Virus record (IMG/VR): IMGVR_UViG_3300028854_000049
Coordinates: 1 to 24,672 of that record
Length of the DNA stretch: 24,672 bases
Origin: a virus
Reading direction: 5' to 3' (one strand)
Shown: piece after piece, positions 1-6,968 of the stretch
How the letters are laid out: each line of letters begins with the position of its first letter
How positions within the stretch are numbered: position 1 is the stretch's first letter
Program-made: the position numbers and the translations under genes
Notes under the pieces: model-generated
The model's input: only the letters and a program-made list of their open reading frames with translations
Databases searched by the model: none
Told to the model about the DNA's origin: nothing

Positions 1-7
1 TGATACG

Positions 8-286
8 ATGCCAAACCCAAGGACCATTCGATTTGAGCCGATAGACGGGTTAGGTCGCACGTTCAGGTATAGGAATCCGGGAAAACGTAGGAGCAAAGAC
101 GATGATTTCGGAATTCAAATCAGTAGAAAGTTGAGGTATTCACGACGTTTGTGGCTAGGGACGCTGGTTCACGAAATGGTTCATCTGGAACAGCGAAACA
201 AGTATAGTTGCGGAATCAGGGGCAAGCGGTTTAACGGAAGGATGCGCCAGTTGGCACTGACAGGATGTTTTGATGGCATCTGGTAA
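8..286 (+). CDS. SprT-like zinc metalloprotease-fold protein, possibly 5'-partial
   Basis: The 92-residue product has an HExxH zinc motif (HEMVH, residues 55-59) followed by a short Cys-containing loop and the RGKRFNGRM segment at residues 71-79. This is the layout of small phage SprT-like proteins, which usually read HGxxF at that point, the His being the third zinc ligand. Here the codon is AGG, so that His is Arg (R71). Either Cys68 or another residue supplies the ligand, or activity is lost. No in-frame stop lies between base 2 and the ATG at 8, so the gene may begin upstream of the window. The next gene starts 14 bases downstream. The fold is fairly likely; the catalytic role is uncertain. 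Confidence 0.6.
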   Translation: MPNPRTIRFEPIDGLGRTFRYRNPGKRRSKDDDFGIQISRKLRYSRRLWLGTLVHEMVHLEQRNKYSCGIRGKRFNGRMRQLALTGCFDGIW

Positions 287-300
287 ATTGGAGGATTGAG

Positions 301-726
301 ATGAACGCGAAAGAACTAGCAGAGAATCTGACAGGAATAGAGTATCCATGCGATATTCCTACCGAGTTGACGAAGGAGGCAAAGGCGTCAGGACTGGTAA
401 TCGTATACGGTGGTTCTGACGATTTGATGGAGTTTGAGGGAGCAATTCACGATGAGGTAGGTGCGTATGGTGGAACCACGGTAAAGGTGTACTCTAGTGG
501 TCTGTTGCCTGATTTTGAACAAATCTCGGATGACAAGGACAAAGACCTGCTTCGAGAGTATTTTCTGCACGAAAACGACGCTAAAGAGATTGAAGCGTTG
601 TGGTGCAATGAAGGCGATTATTCGTGGACATATAAGACGGATATTCCTCACAGCACGTTTGAAATTGTTGAGGATGGGGAGCCTTACTGCCGGGGAATTG
701 TGTTTGCATTGAAAGATTGCGCATAA
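301..726 (+). CDS. Conserved phage protein of unknown function (141 aa)
   Basis: An acidic 141-residue protein preceded by GGAGG about 7 bases before the ATG. The middle (GGSDDLMEFEGAIHDEVGAYGG, residues about 37-58, and ALWCNEGDYSWTYKTDIP, about 98-115) and the end (EDGEPYCRGIVFAL) resemble, from memory, a conserved phage protein without known function that is found in phages of several bacterial phyla. No signal peptide, membrane segment or catalytic motif is visible. It lies 14 bases after the SprT-like gene and probably shares its transcript. A promoter follows it at 745. Confidence 0.75.
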   Translation: MNAKELAENLTGIEYPCDIPTELTKEAKASGLVIVYGGSDDLMEFEGAIHDEVGAYGGTTVKVYSSGLLPDFEQISDDKDKDLLREYFLHENDAKEIEALWCNEGDYSWTYKTDIPHSTFEIVEDGEPYCRGIVFALKDCA

Positions 727-744
727 AAATAGCGCAGAAAACAC

Positions 745-772
745 TTGACACGGCGCAGGAAAAGTTTATTAT
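745..772 (+). promoter_or_regulatory. Sigma70-type promoter TTGACA-N16-TATTAT
   Basis: TTGACA at 745-750 is a perfect -35 box and TATTAT at 767-772 matches 5 of 6 bases of the -10 consensus, with 16 bases between. Transcription would start near 779, only about 3 bases before the ATG at 782. The GGAGG at 773-777 would then lie outside the transcript and the mRNA would be almost leaderless. The spacer holds GCGCAGGAAAA (753-763), which recurs at 10852 upstream of the portal gene. Confidence 0.6.
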
Positions 773-781
773 GGAGGATAA

Positions 782-1000
782 ATGAGTACCCCACTAATGC
801 GAAGCATCGAATCCGAGGACAGATTTAGAGAAAAAGCGGCTTCCCACGTTCCTCCAATTCCTATGGGGGCGATAGACATGTACATACAGTTGTTGGAATC
901 GGAGCGGCGCAAGACCTTTGCGGCGGCGGTGTCTATCTACGCAGGAGTGATGCTGCAAACTATGGACAGGAAAGAGGATATTGAAAATGACAAAAAGTAA
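782..1000 (+). CDS. Hypothetical protein (72 aa)
   Basis: A 72-residue soluble, charged protein with a C-terminal half that looks helical. The ATG at 782 has GGAGG 4 bases upstream. The gene lies just below the promoter at 745-772 and is probably the first gene of that transcript. It overlaps the next gene by 14 bases, which suggests translational coupling. I recognise no family or motif. Confidence 0.6.
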   Translation: MSTPLMRSIESEDRFREKAASHVPPIPMGAIDMYIQLLESERRKTFAAAVSIYAGVMLQTMDRKEDIENDKK

Positions 1001-1256
1001 ACCTACGGAAGATGAACTAGAGGAACGAATTGCACGCGCACAGGAGTGGGGGCAATTTCGCCAAGAATTTGGGTTTACGCAGAAATCGCTAGCTGATACA
1101 CTCAAAAGTATCGATACGGACAAGACGGGAAAGCTGCCAGGAGTGAGCCGCCGAACAATCCAAATGATCGAGGCTGGTCTTATCAAGCCCCACGCGCACA
1201 CTTTGGCGTTGTTTGAAGAGTTGAAACGTAGGCATGAGAGAAATAAGGATCGGTAG
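987..1256 (+). CDS. Small helix-turn-helix (XRE/Cro-like) DNA-binding protein
   Basis: The 89-residue product contains a Cro/C1-type helix-turn-helix: the FGFTQKSLADTL helix pair (about residues 27-38), then GVSRRTIQMIEAGLIKP, matching the recognition helix and the following turn of the XRE family. The family binds DNA as a transcription regulator. I chose the ATG at 987 over the TTG at 981 because AGAGGA at 973-978 is then 8 bases away rather than 2. The insertion TDKTGKLP between the helices is longer than usual. It overlaps the preceding gene by 14 bases. It may regulate a promoter in this phage; no operator was identified. Confidence 0.7.
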   Translation: MTKSKPTEDELEERIARAQEWGQFRQEFGFTQKSLADTLKSIDTDKTGKLPGVSRRTIQMIEAGLIKPHAHTLALFEELKRRHERNKDR

Positions 1257-1281
1257 AGGAAGGTAATAATTGGGGGGGGCT

Positions 1282-1653
1282 ATGAGTGATAATAAATACG
1301 TAGTACCGGAAGGGATGTTGAAGGCTACTTTGGGGCCACTTGCTGATTTGCAGATGGGATCAGTCCTACAAAAGAATCTTGAAGTTTATCTCCAACGTGC
1401 TATCTGCTGGCAGGATGGAGAACTGGCAAAGATGCAGGCGGCGGTCACGCTTGGTTACAAAGGGGCAGTAATATTTTCGGCTATTGAGGACGTTCGCTGC
1501 ATGTACCTTGCTCCTGAACCGGAAGTTCCAGAGGAGATAAGGAGTCTTCAACGTATCCGTCTTGACTGGGTTAAAGACCAAGACGATCTTAATCGATTGG
1601 TAACTGAATTAAATGTTGAATCTTTCCGGCGTGGACAGAAATCAACCAAGTAA
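1282..1653 (+). CDS. VPDGM-family phage protein, copy 1 (123 aa)
   Basis: The N-terminus MSDNKYVVPEGMLKA matches two other proteins of this window (starting at 6603 and 7772), so this is one of three paralogues of an unknown phage family. Shared blocks are the N-terminal VPxGMxKA motif, a central LEAALRWQ-like helix (here LEVYLQRAICWQ) and RxMYLAPEPEVPE. The middle has diverged most in this copy. I start at ATG 1282 because it gives the same N-terminus as the paralogues; a TTG at 1270 would add four residues. The DNA from 1507 to 1526 is identical to 8024-8043 in copy 3. No function is known. Confidence 0.7.
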   Translation: MSDNKYVVPEGMLKATLGPLADLQMGSVLQKNLEVYLQRAICWQDGELAKMQAAVTLGYKGAVIFSAIEDVRCMYLAPEPEVPEEIRSLQRIRLDWVKDQDDLNRLVTELNVESFRRGQKSTK

Positions 1654-1677
1654 CTAACAAAATAAAAGGAGATGTAA

Positions 1678-2109
1678 ATGTCTGGAAATACAGTGGTTAC
1701 AGGTTTGAGTGGGACGGAAGTTATCGAAGACTTTCTGAATCACTTGCGCACTCAACTTAGGCGTGATTGCAATTTGCGCGATTCGGACTCGTATACACGA
1801 GGATACAGCGCTACTGCAAGCTACAAACTGAAGCTGTACGGAGTTGATGTGACTGAAGTTGAATCCGAAGTCGCGGTAGGACTCGATAACCCTGCTGAGA
1901 CGGAAAAGGTTGAGGTTGAGGATGTAGTCGAAATTCCTCAAGAGTTGGAACTGAACGCGGTTCGTGAGCGGTCAGGACAAGAAGAGCCGGTCATGACGAT
2001 TGACACGGAAGGTCGTCCATCGATCAAGAAAAGAAAGTATCAGCGTCGGATCGTTGCAGAGGCTCCTCCAGAGGGGTTGAGCGGCGGTGCTGTGGAAATA
2101 GACGAGTAA
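1678..2109 (+). CDS. Hypothetical phage protein (143 aa)
   Basis: A 143-residue acidic protein with AAGGAG 7 bases before its ATG. Residues 1-65 look folded, with an amphipathic helix (TEVIEDFLNHLRTQLRR) and a short beta-like stretch (ASYKLKLYGVDVTEV). From residue 70 it is rich in Glu and Val and probably disordered, with a basic patch near residues 117-123 (KKRKYQRR). No family recognised. It is followed by the first structured intergenic element. Confidence 0.6.
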   Translation: MSGNTVVTGLSGTEVIEDFLNHLRTQLRRDCNLRDSDSYTRGYSATASYKLKLYGVDVTEVESEVAVGLDNPAETEKVEVEDVVEIPQELELNAVRERSGQEEPVMTIDTEGRPSIKKRKYQRRIVAEAPPEGLSGGAVEIDE

Positions 2110-2112
2110 GAT

Positions 2113-2216
2113 TGTTCTCCGGGGAGAACATCAACTTCCTGCCGCTCCTAAGTAAAGGTGGACGCCAAACTCAGGGCAACGCCAATGAGTCCGATGTGAC
2201 ACTTGGCAAGCGGCAG
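2113..2216 (+). other. Structured intergenic RNA element 1
   Basis: The 133-base gap between genes holds nested inverted repeats. A hairpin TGTTCTCC (2113-2120)/GGAGAACA (2123-2130) comes first. CTGCCGCT (2139-2146) then pairs with AGCGGCAG (2209-2216), enclosing GCCAA (2164-2168)/TTGGC (2203-2207), which in turn encloses ACTCA (2169-2173)/TGAGT (2186-2190) with an inner GGC-AAC-GCC tip. There is no U-run, so it is not a simple terminator. It lies just upstream of the ribosome site of the gene at 2243 and could be a leader element, an RNA processing site or a small RNA. It matches no riboswitch class I know. Confidence 0.4.
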
Positions 2217-2242
2217 AACATAACAATTGAGGGGAGAAGAAA

Positions 2243-2548
2243 ATGCCGAAGTATGAAGTGAAGTTTGAAGATGCAACAGTGGAAACGGTTGAGGCTGAGA
2301 CGATTGGTCAGTTTGGAAACTTTGTTGCCTTTTCTAATGGGAAAGACGCAGATACTCAAGTGCTTGCGTTGTATCCTATTTCGGATGTAAAATCCGTCAA
2401 GAAGGTAGTTGAAGCTCCGGTTGAGGTGTCTACCAAGAAGCCTCGCAAGAAGCGTAATCTGACAGACGAGGCTCGTAAGGCTATTTCGGACGCTCAGAAG
2501 GCGCGTTGGGCGGCAAAGAAGGCCGTAGCAGAAGCACAAACGGTTTAG
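2243..2548 (+). CDS. Small protein with basic C-terminal tail (101 aa)
   Basis: Residues 1-55 form a compact beta-rich region beginning MPKYEVKFEDATVETVEAET. The last 40 residues contain KKPRKKR and two Ala/Lys helices ending KARWAAKKAV, a KxRWAAxKA pattern seen in the tails of some small DNA-binding proteins. DNA or RNA binding is plausible but inferred from charge alone. The ribosome site GAGGGGAGAAG lies about 5 bases upstream. It is flanked on both sides by structured intergenic elements. Confidence 0.65.
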   Translation: MPKYEVKFEDATVETVEAETIGQFGNFVAFSNGKDADTQVLALYPISDVKSVKKVVEAPVEVSTKKPRKKRNLTDEARKAISDAQKARWAAKKAVAEAQTV

Positions 2549-2549
2549 G

Positions 2550-2657
2550 TTCTCCCACAAGGAGAAGGCGCGGTGTCGGCCTAGCACGCTGCAATGTTCC
2601 TAGTGAACGCACCTGCAAATAGACAACAGACTACATTGGCGATAGTCTGCCGCGCCT
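2550..2657 (+). other. Structured intergenic RNA element 2
   Basis: TTCTCC (2550-2555)/GGAGAA (2561-2566) forms a hairpin directly next to a 7-bp closing stem, GGCGCGG (2567-2573)/CCGCGCC (2650-2656). Inside are GTTC (2596-2599)/GAAC (2605-2608), flanked by TGCA/TGCA, and CAGACTA (2627-2633)/TAGTCTG (2643-2649), which abuts the closing stem. It has the same plan as element 1: a short CTCC/GGAG hairpin, then a branched domain closed by a GC-rich stem, ending just before a ribosome site. It is not a tRNA, because the last arm has a 7-bp stem and 9-base loop with no TTCGA-like T-loop. Confidence 0.4.
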
Positions 2658-2674
2658 TAAAGATTGGAGAAGAG

Positions 2675-2827
2675 ATGAAAAACGAATTAACAGATGAAGA
2701 GAAAAAGAAGGAATGCGAACGCATCTGCGGTGATTCGGGTAAGCGTGGCATTCATCGTACCGCTCCCGTTCTATGCCCAGTTCAGGAGGCGTTGTGGAAG
2801 AATCCGAAAAAACCACCAATGTATTAG
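2675..2827 (+). CDS. Small Cys-containing hypothetical protein (50 aa)
   Basis: The 50-residue product (MKNELTDEEKKKECERICGD...) is highly charged, with three cysteines at residues 14, 18 and 34. I chose the ATG at 2675 because GGAGAAGAG lies just upstream and because an earlier start at 2594 would run through structured element 2. Its end overlaps the following gene (2794) by 34 bases in another frame. No family recognised. A small metal-binding role is possible but unsupported. Confidence 0.55.
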   Translation: MKNELTDEEKKKECERICGDSGKRGIHRTAPVLCPVQEALWKNPKKPPMY

Positions 2828-3270
2828 ACGAACCTCTTGATCGCAAGGACGCGATTTTACGTTTGGCAGAGGCGTTTGAACGTATCGCTGTGGCATTGGA
2901 AGGCTTAGATGGAGCAGGAAGAACAGCAGTCACTAAACTCTGGCCAGAACCAGCAGGACAAAGGGAAGTCATCGTCTCCAAGGTCGAAACGGAAGAAGAG
3001 CGTGTCTCAAGAGAGCAAGGTAAAGCAATTCCCAAATCAGGACTCAGTGACTGGCTTGCCGAAGATTTTGGGGGAGAGTCAGAACTCGTTGGAGAACGAG
3101 AAAGAGAATTCCTCAAGCGTCAAAGAGAAGGACTTGACGCAAAGCGCTCTACCAGTTCCCAAGGCGCTAAAGGCAGTGGACCGGCAGAGGGAAGCTCTGA
3201 AGAGACTTCAGGTGAAGGCGGAGGACTTGGAGAAGGCTCCCAAGATAACCAACCTACTAAAGAAGGCTAA
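2794..3270 (+). CDS. Hypothetical protein overlapping the terminase-small-subunit-position gene
   Basis: A 158-codon ORF beginning at GTG 2794, 4 bases after AGGAGG (2784-2789); an ATG at 2773 would also be in frame but precedes that ribosome site. Residues 15-40 (DRKDAILRLAEAFERIAVALEGL) form a clear amphipathic helix. The remainder is Glu/Gly/Ser-rich, with a short possibly ordered piece SGLSDWLAEDFGG. Its last 362 bases are also read in the +1 frame by the ORF starting at 2909. It may be a true overlapping gene, or the 5' part of one protein joined to the next by frameshifting. Confidence 0.5.
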   Translation: MEESEKTTNVLDEPLDRKDAILRLAEAFERIAVALEGLDGAGRTAVTKLWPEPAGQREVIVSKVETEEERVSREQGKAIPKSGLSDWLAEDFGGESELVGEREREFLKRQREGLDAKRSTSSQGAKGSGPAEGSSEETSGEGGGLGEGSQDNQPTKEG

Positions 3271-3814
3271 AGGCGGATTAAAGGCAACACTAGCTGCTAT
3301 GCGCTTCGTTCAAGGAGACGAGGTGGTAGCAGCTTTTTTGTCTAAATACGACTCAATTCCTAAAGGTGACAGGGATCACTTGCCTTGGGAGGCGATAGGA
3401 TTATCGGCGGAATTGGATTTGAGAGCGTTGTTAGGCTCTGCTGCACTTGCGATTACAAACTATTGTGGAAACGAGTCTAGGATTATAGCAGTAACCAACC
3501 ATCCTTCAATCACAAGAGCTAGAGTAAGGTTTGGAAAGACGCTGGTGGGGGCAGAGAAGGACAGGACGGCACTGGACATGATGGTAGGTGCGTTACCGTC
3601 ACCGAAGGGTCCGACGTTCATTGGCAAGGCTATATTCGGATCAGGAAGCGCACAGAGTACGCCTAGTACGAGCAGCGATTCAGACGATGGAGAGCCAACA
3701 GAGATGTTTGGCGCAGAGGATGATTTGGATAGGCTGTTTCCTCCTGCAAACGCAATGCAAGAAAAACTGATTGGAATTAGGCAGAAACTGCTAACGGCAG
3801 ATAATGGCGAATAA
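2909..3814 (+). CDS. Putative terminase small subunit-position protein (301 aa)
   Basis: A 301-residue protein with a Ser/Glu/Lys/Gln-rich, probably disordered N-terminal 70 residues, a helical linker (about 81-120) and a folded domain at about 125-245 (MRFVQGDEVVAAFLSKYD... AVTNHPSITRARVRFGKT... ALPSPKGPTFIG). The tail is acidic. From memory the folded domain resembles a protein that regularly precedes terL in soil phages. Position and family suggest a terminase small subunit or packaging co-factor that recognises DNA, but no HTH is certain. GGAAGG lies 6 bases upstream of the ATG. The first 362 bases overlap the gene at 2794 in another frame. A promoter and the HNH gene follow. Confidence 0.6.
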   Translation: MEQEEQQSLNSGQNQQDKGKSSSPRSKRKKSVSQESKVKQFPNQDSVTGLPKILGESQNSLENEKENSSSVKEKDLTQSALPVPKALKAVDRQREALKRLQVKAEDLEKAPKITNLLKKAKGGLKATLAAMRFVQGDEVVAAFLSKYDSIPKGDRDHLPWEAIGLSAELDLRALLGSAALAITNYCGNESRIIAVTNHPSITRARVRFGKTLVGAEKDRTALDMMVGALPSPKGPTFIGKAIFGSGSAQSTPSTSSDSDDGEPTEMFGAEDDLDRLFPPANAMQEKLIGIRQKLLTADNGE

Positions 3815-3827
3815 TATACGAAACATG

Positions 3828-3836
3828 TGCTATACT
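3828..3836 (+). promoter_or_regulatory. Extended -10 promoter TGC-TATACT
   Basis: TATACT at 3831-3836 matches 5 of 6 bases of the -10 consensus and is preceded by TG at 3828-3829, the extended -10 arrangement that can work without a good -35. No convincing -35 lies 16-18 bases upstream. Transcription would start near 3843, giving a leader of about 50 bases for the HNH gene and terminase. Confidence 0.45.
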
Positions 3837-3874
3837 AGGGCTGTCGAGTGTAGAAGCACCCGGCTCACGCCTAA

Positions 3875-3890
3875 TCGTCAAGGAGGACGA
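3875..3890 (+). promoter_or_regulatory. Hairpin presenting the HNH ribosome site in its loop
   Basis: TCGTC (3875-3879) pairs with GACGA (3886-3890), leaving the ribosome site AAGGAG as a six-base loop directly before the ATG at 3893. A hairpin here could limit or gate ribosome access. The LAGLIDADG gene at 15260 has an analogous arrangement. Confidence 0.4.
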
Positions 3891-3892
3891 CC

Positions 3893-4444
3893 ATGACAGC
3901 CCCTAAAGAAAGTTTAGCACCATTAACGCAGGAACAAGAAAACATATTTTGGTCGAAGGTAGACAAGAATGGACCTGTTGTTCGCGAGGGGTTGACGCCG
4001 TGCTGGGTATGGAAAGAGGGAAAAGCAAATACCGGATATGGTCAATTCACGATAAACCATGTAACGTATTTGGCGCATAGAATGGCTGTTTTTATTGCAA
4101 GAGGAACAGATGTGCATGATGGAGAGGCGTGTCATGCTTGCGACAATCGACCGTGTGTGAATCCTGACCATATAGTAATTGCAGATCGAACGTACAATAT
4201 GAGAGATGCGCTCAGTAGAGGTAGAGCTAGGCATATGGTTATGCGAGGAGTGGAACACCCTAGAGCTAGATTGACAGACGAAATTGTAGCGTCGATTCGA
4301 GAAGACGTTAAAAACGGAATCAAAATGAGATTATTGGCTGAAAAATGGAAGGTTTCTAAATGCACAATTAAGGACATAGTGCATTATCGAACTTGGAAAA
4401 ATCCCTCATCTGTGAGTGTGGAAGTATGTATTCCCAAAAAATAA
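3893..4444 (+). CDS. HNH homing endonuclease with C-terminal HTH
   Basis: The 183-residue product has an HNH_3-type nuclease domain (about residues 35-110). CWVWKEG is followed by AHRMAVFIARG, then CHACDNRPCVNPDHIVI, which supplies the paired Cys residues and the N and H of the HNH motif. Residues 123-165 (ARLTDEIVASIREDV... LAEKWKVSKCTIKDI) form a helix-turn-helix that would bind the target DNA. Such free-standing endonucleases spread by cutting alleles that lack them. It sits directly upstream of terL and overlaps its 5' end by 52 bases, with its own promoter and ribosome site. Composition is AT-richer than the neighbours, as expected for a mobile gene. Confidence 0.85.
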   Translation: MTAPKESLAPLTQEQENIFWSKVDKNGPVVREGLTPCWVWKEGKANTGYGQFTINHVTYLAHRMAVFIARGTDVHDGEACHACDNRPCVNPDHIVIADRTYNMRDALSRGRARHMVMRGVEHPRARLTDEIVASIREDVKNGIKMRLLAEKWKVSKCTIKDIVHYRTWKNPSSVSVEVCIPKK

Positions 4445-6591
4445 TAAATGCTCGATGTGACGAATTTACCAGACAAAATGGGTGGGAGCCTATTAGGCAC
4501 TCGTATGAGCAGGTGAAAGAGTTCTCAGCGTACATAGAGACATTAGTAAAAAAAGAGAGCAATTCAAAAAACACATATCTTACTATTTCCAAGCCTATAA
4601 CAGCAAGGAGGGGAAATGAAATTAAGCATTGGATTGAAAATGAGCAGGTATTGTGTGCATTAGACAGCAGTTACTGGGAACAGAATTATGCTTTTGTATG
4701 TGACGAGAAAGGACAAATTTATAAGTTTAGTCCAAGATTGTCACAGAGGATTTATGATTCCGTTATTTCAGACTTCGACGAAAAGCAAGTATCTATAGAG
4801 TTGCTAATTTTGAAAGGAAGACAATTAGGAATAACTACTCAAACAGCATTAAAGTTCATCCATCGTATCATGTTTGTACCCCACACTCAGGCGATTATGG
4901 CATCCGTCAAGGCAAGCGCATCGGAACTGATTGAACGCATCCTTGACACAGCGTACAACCGCTGCCCGTGGTGGCTAGTTCCTAGAAAACTTCCTAAGAG
5001 AGCGTTTGATAACGGATCAATCCTTTCTATTCAGTCTGGTATGCAGGCTACAGGTCTAGCGCAAGGTTGGACCCCGACAAGCGTGCATCTGTCTGAACTT
5101 GCAGATGTTCCAGACCCTAAGAGGACTATCGAAGAGGGCCTATTTAGAGCTACACACTCATCAAAAAATCTGTTCATGGTTTTGGAAGGAACTGGCGGCG
5201 GAAATACCGGCTGGCTTGCCGAGACGTGGCGTGCGTCAAAGGCTGATTGGCCGAGAGGGCGATCTAGGCTCTGCCCTGTGTTTATTCCGTGGCCAATGTG
5301 CCCAGAGATTTATCCAGAGACGGATTGGATTCGTAAATTCCCCGTAGAGGGGGGTTGGAAGCCTGCTGAAATGACGCGGAAGCACATTATGCGTTGTGAA
5401 TCATATATTCGCAATACACCATACCTTGCTAAAGTTGCTGGAAAAGATTGGAGTATGCCAATCGAACAACAGTGGTTTTGGGAATTCAATTATCAATCCG
5501 CTTGCAAAAACCATACACAGAAGACGTGGGCTGCTCAAATGCCCGCCGATGACTTTGAGAGTTTGACGGGACTAAATGATGCGGTATTTGGTATAGAAAC
5601 TACAAATATGATCGACAATGACATATACACAGTCATTGGGTCAAACGATATAGGAGAGGATACAAAAGTACGCAAAGCTCCACTTCTAGCCTACGGAATC
5701 ACAGGTCATTCGATACAAGAGAAGTTTAATCCTGACCCGTCTACAATTGATTGGGATAGGGAAGCGATACGAATTACGTGGGTATCGAATAGAGATGAGC
5801 GGTACGACTGGGAAATGATTCCTCTCCTACCCGTCAATGAGGATGTAGAAGCGGAGACGATGGATAAGCTCCTAGTGTATGAGGAGCCTAAGGAGGGGGA
5901 AGAATACTCGTGCGGAATCGATACAGCGCACGGTCTAGGAAAAGAAGACGAAGATAGGACTTGCATATCATTAACCAAGAAAGGAATAAATGCTGGTTAC
6001 GACGAGCAGGTAGCAGAGTATACCAGTAATAAGTTAAGCCCCGCACAGACGGTTCCTTTTGCTGCATGTATAGCAGCATGGTACGGAAAGAAGAATAAAG
6101 ACCCTAGAGGGGTCAAGTTTGCGATTGAGCAGACAATGGGACCGGGAGATATTTGCCAGAACCAGTTGAAGATTATGGGATTCAACCACCATATAAAGAG
6201 TTTCCGTCTGTATGCAAAGAAGATTAAGGATGAGCAAAAGAATAGAGAGGGTTTCTACTCAAACAGCGTAACGGTTCCTATTCTGATGGACTTTTACACG
6301 GAAGCGGTTGACGGAGGATGGTACAAGCCAAAATCCAAGTGGCACATTGAAGAACTAAAGACTCTTGAGCGTCATGTCAAAGATGGTGGTAAGGACCGAA
6401 TGGAACACCGTCAAGGGCAGCATGATGATAGGGTAAGGGCTGCTGCAATGAGTTATGTTGCGTTCCATACATATGATGATCTTGCGGCACGGTCACAAAG
6501 GAGATACGATGCCCCGCAAGGAAAAAAATCATTGACAAAGGGTATTTGCACGGCAAATTCTGTTACAATTGGCGAAGGTTGGGATGAATGA
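4393..6591 (+). CDS. terL: Terminase large subunit (DNA-packaging ATPase and nuclease)
   Basis: This is the motor that pumps DNA into the prohead through the portal and cuts the concatemer. The ATPase domain has a Walker A-type motif, KGRQLGITT (residues 141-149), and a likely Walker B, SVHLSELAD. The nuclease domain has the expected acidic triad: D510 in GIDTAHG, E579 in AIEQT and D679 in HDDRV. Length (732 codons) suits the soil-phage TerL group it resembles. The start is uncertain: an in-frame stop lies at 4369, so only TTG 4393 or ATG 4426 is available. Both lie in or near the HNH 3' end. CECGSMYS (residues 8-15) resembles a conserved N-terminal motif of the group, favouring 4393. Confidence 0.95.
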   Translation: MEKSLICECGSMYSQKIINARCDEFTRQNGWEPIRHSYEQVKEFSAYIETLVKKESNSKNTYLTISKPITARRGNEIKHWIENEQVLCALDSSYWEQNYAFVCDEKGQIYKFSPRLSQRIYDSVISDFDEKQVSIELLILKGRQLGITTQTALKFIHRIMFVPHTQAIMASVKASASELIERILDTAYNRCPWWLVPRKLPKRAFDNGSILSIQSGMQATGLAQGWTPTSVHLSELADVPDPKRTIEEGLFRATHSSKNLFMVLEGTGGGNTGWLAETWRASKADWPRGRSRLCPVFIPWPMCPEIYPETDWIRKFPVEGGWKPAEMTRKHIMRCESYIRNTPYLAKVAGKDWSMPIEQQWFWEFNYQSACKNHTQKTWAAQMPADDFESLTGLNDAVFGIETTNMIDNDIYTVIGSNDIGEDTKVRKAPLLAYGITGHSIQEKFNPDPSTIDWDREAIRITWVSNRDERYDWEMIPLLPVNEDVEAETMDKLLVYEEPKEGEEYSCGIDTAHGLGKEDEDRTCISLTKKGINAGYDEQVAEYTSNKLSPAQTVPFAACIAAWYGKKNKDPRGVKFAIEQTMGPGDICQNQLKIMGFNHHIKSFRLYAKKIKDEQKNREGFYSNSVTVPILMDFYTEAVDGGWYKPKSKWHIEELKTLERHVKDGGKDRMEHRQGQHDDRVRAAAMSYVAFHTYDDLAARSQRRYDAPQGKKSLTKGICTANSVTIGEGWDE

Positions 6592-6602
6592 GGGGAGAAG
6601 AT

Positions 6603-6902
6603 ATGAGCGAGAAGAAGGTTACAGTACCGGATGGGATGCTGAAGGCTGCATTAGCTCACATGATTGGCTTGGGGTTCAATCCAGCCAAGGAATCGACGCG
6701 AGAACTTCTCGAAGCGGCTCTTCGCTGGCAAAGTGAGAATCCGATTGTTCCAACCTGGAGCGATATGGATCATATGCTCGACGCGTATTCTCCAGACGAC
6801 GTTCCAAGCGTGAGCGATTGCCAATTCGTCGCCGTTGAGTGGCAGCGCCGCTGTTTCTTGGCTACCGACGAGCCTCAATACCGCGAGATTCAACTTACAT
6901 GA
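6603..6902 (+). CDS. VPDGM-family phage protein, copy 2 (99 aa)
   Basis: Starts MSEKKVTVPDGMLKA and continues with ELLEAALRWQSENPIVPT (about residues 32-49) and VAVEWQRRCFLA. These three blocks are shared with copies 1 and 3 in this window. I chose ATG 6603 because GAGGGGAG lies 5-6 bases upstream and the N-terminus then aligns with the paralogues; an ATG at 6588 overlaps the terL stop. The DNA at 6708-6730 is identical over 23 bases to 7874-7896 in copy 3, pointing to recent duplication or gene conversion. It ends where copy 3 continues into APEPEVP. Function unknown. Confidence 0.7.
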   Translation: MSEKKVTVPDGMLKAALAHMIGLGFNPAKESTRELLEAALRWQSENPIVPTWSDMDHMLDAYSPDDVPSVSDCQFVAVEWQRRCFLATDEPQYREIQLT

Positions 6903-6968
6903 AGTTCAGAAAATTAGGCACTATCGCGGAACTGGGGTAGCTATTTTTGATACACTGGAGAATTTGAT

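Noticed and set aside
388-744. 118-codon minus-strand ORF opposite the gene at 301
   Set aside because: No ribosome site and codon pattern of a shadow; the + strand gene is conserved-looking.
2566-2657. tRNA with a long variable arm
   Set aside because: The closing stem looks like an acceptor stem, but there is no T-arm (5-bp stem, TTCGA-type loop) and no recognisable anticodon arm.
2594-2674. N-terminal extension of the small gene ending at 2827
   Set aside because: It would overlap the strongly structured element 2; ATG 2675 has a clear GGAGAAGAG ribosome site.
6903-6968. Promoter before the gene at 6969
   Set aside because: TACACT at 6951 is a weak -10 match and there is no -35 at a suitable distance.
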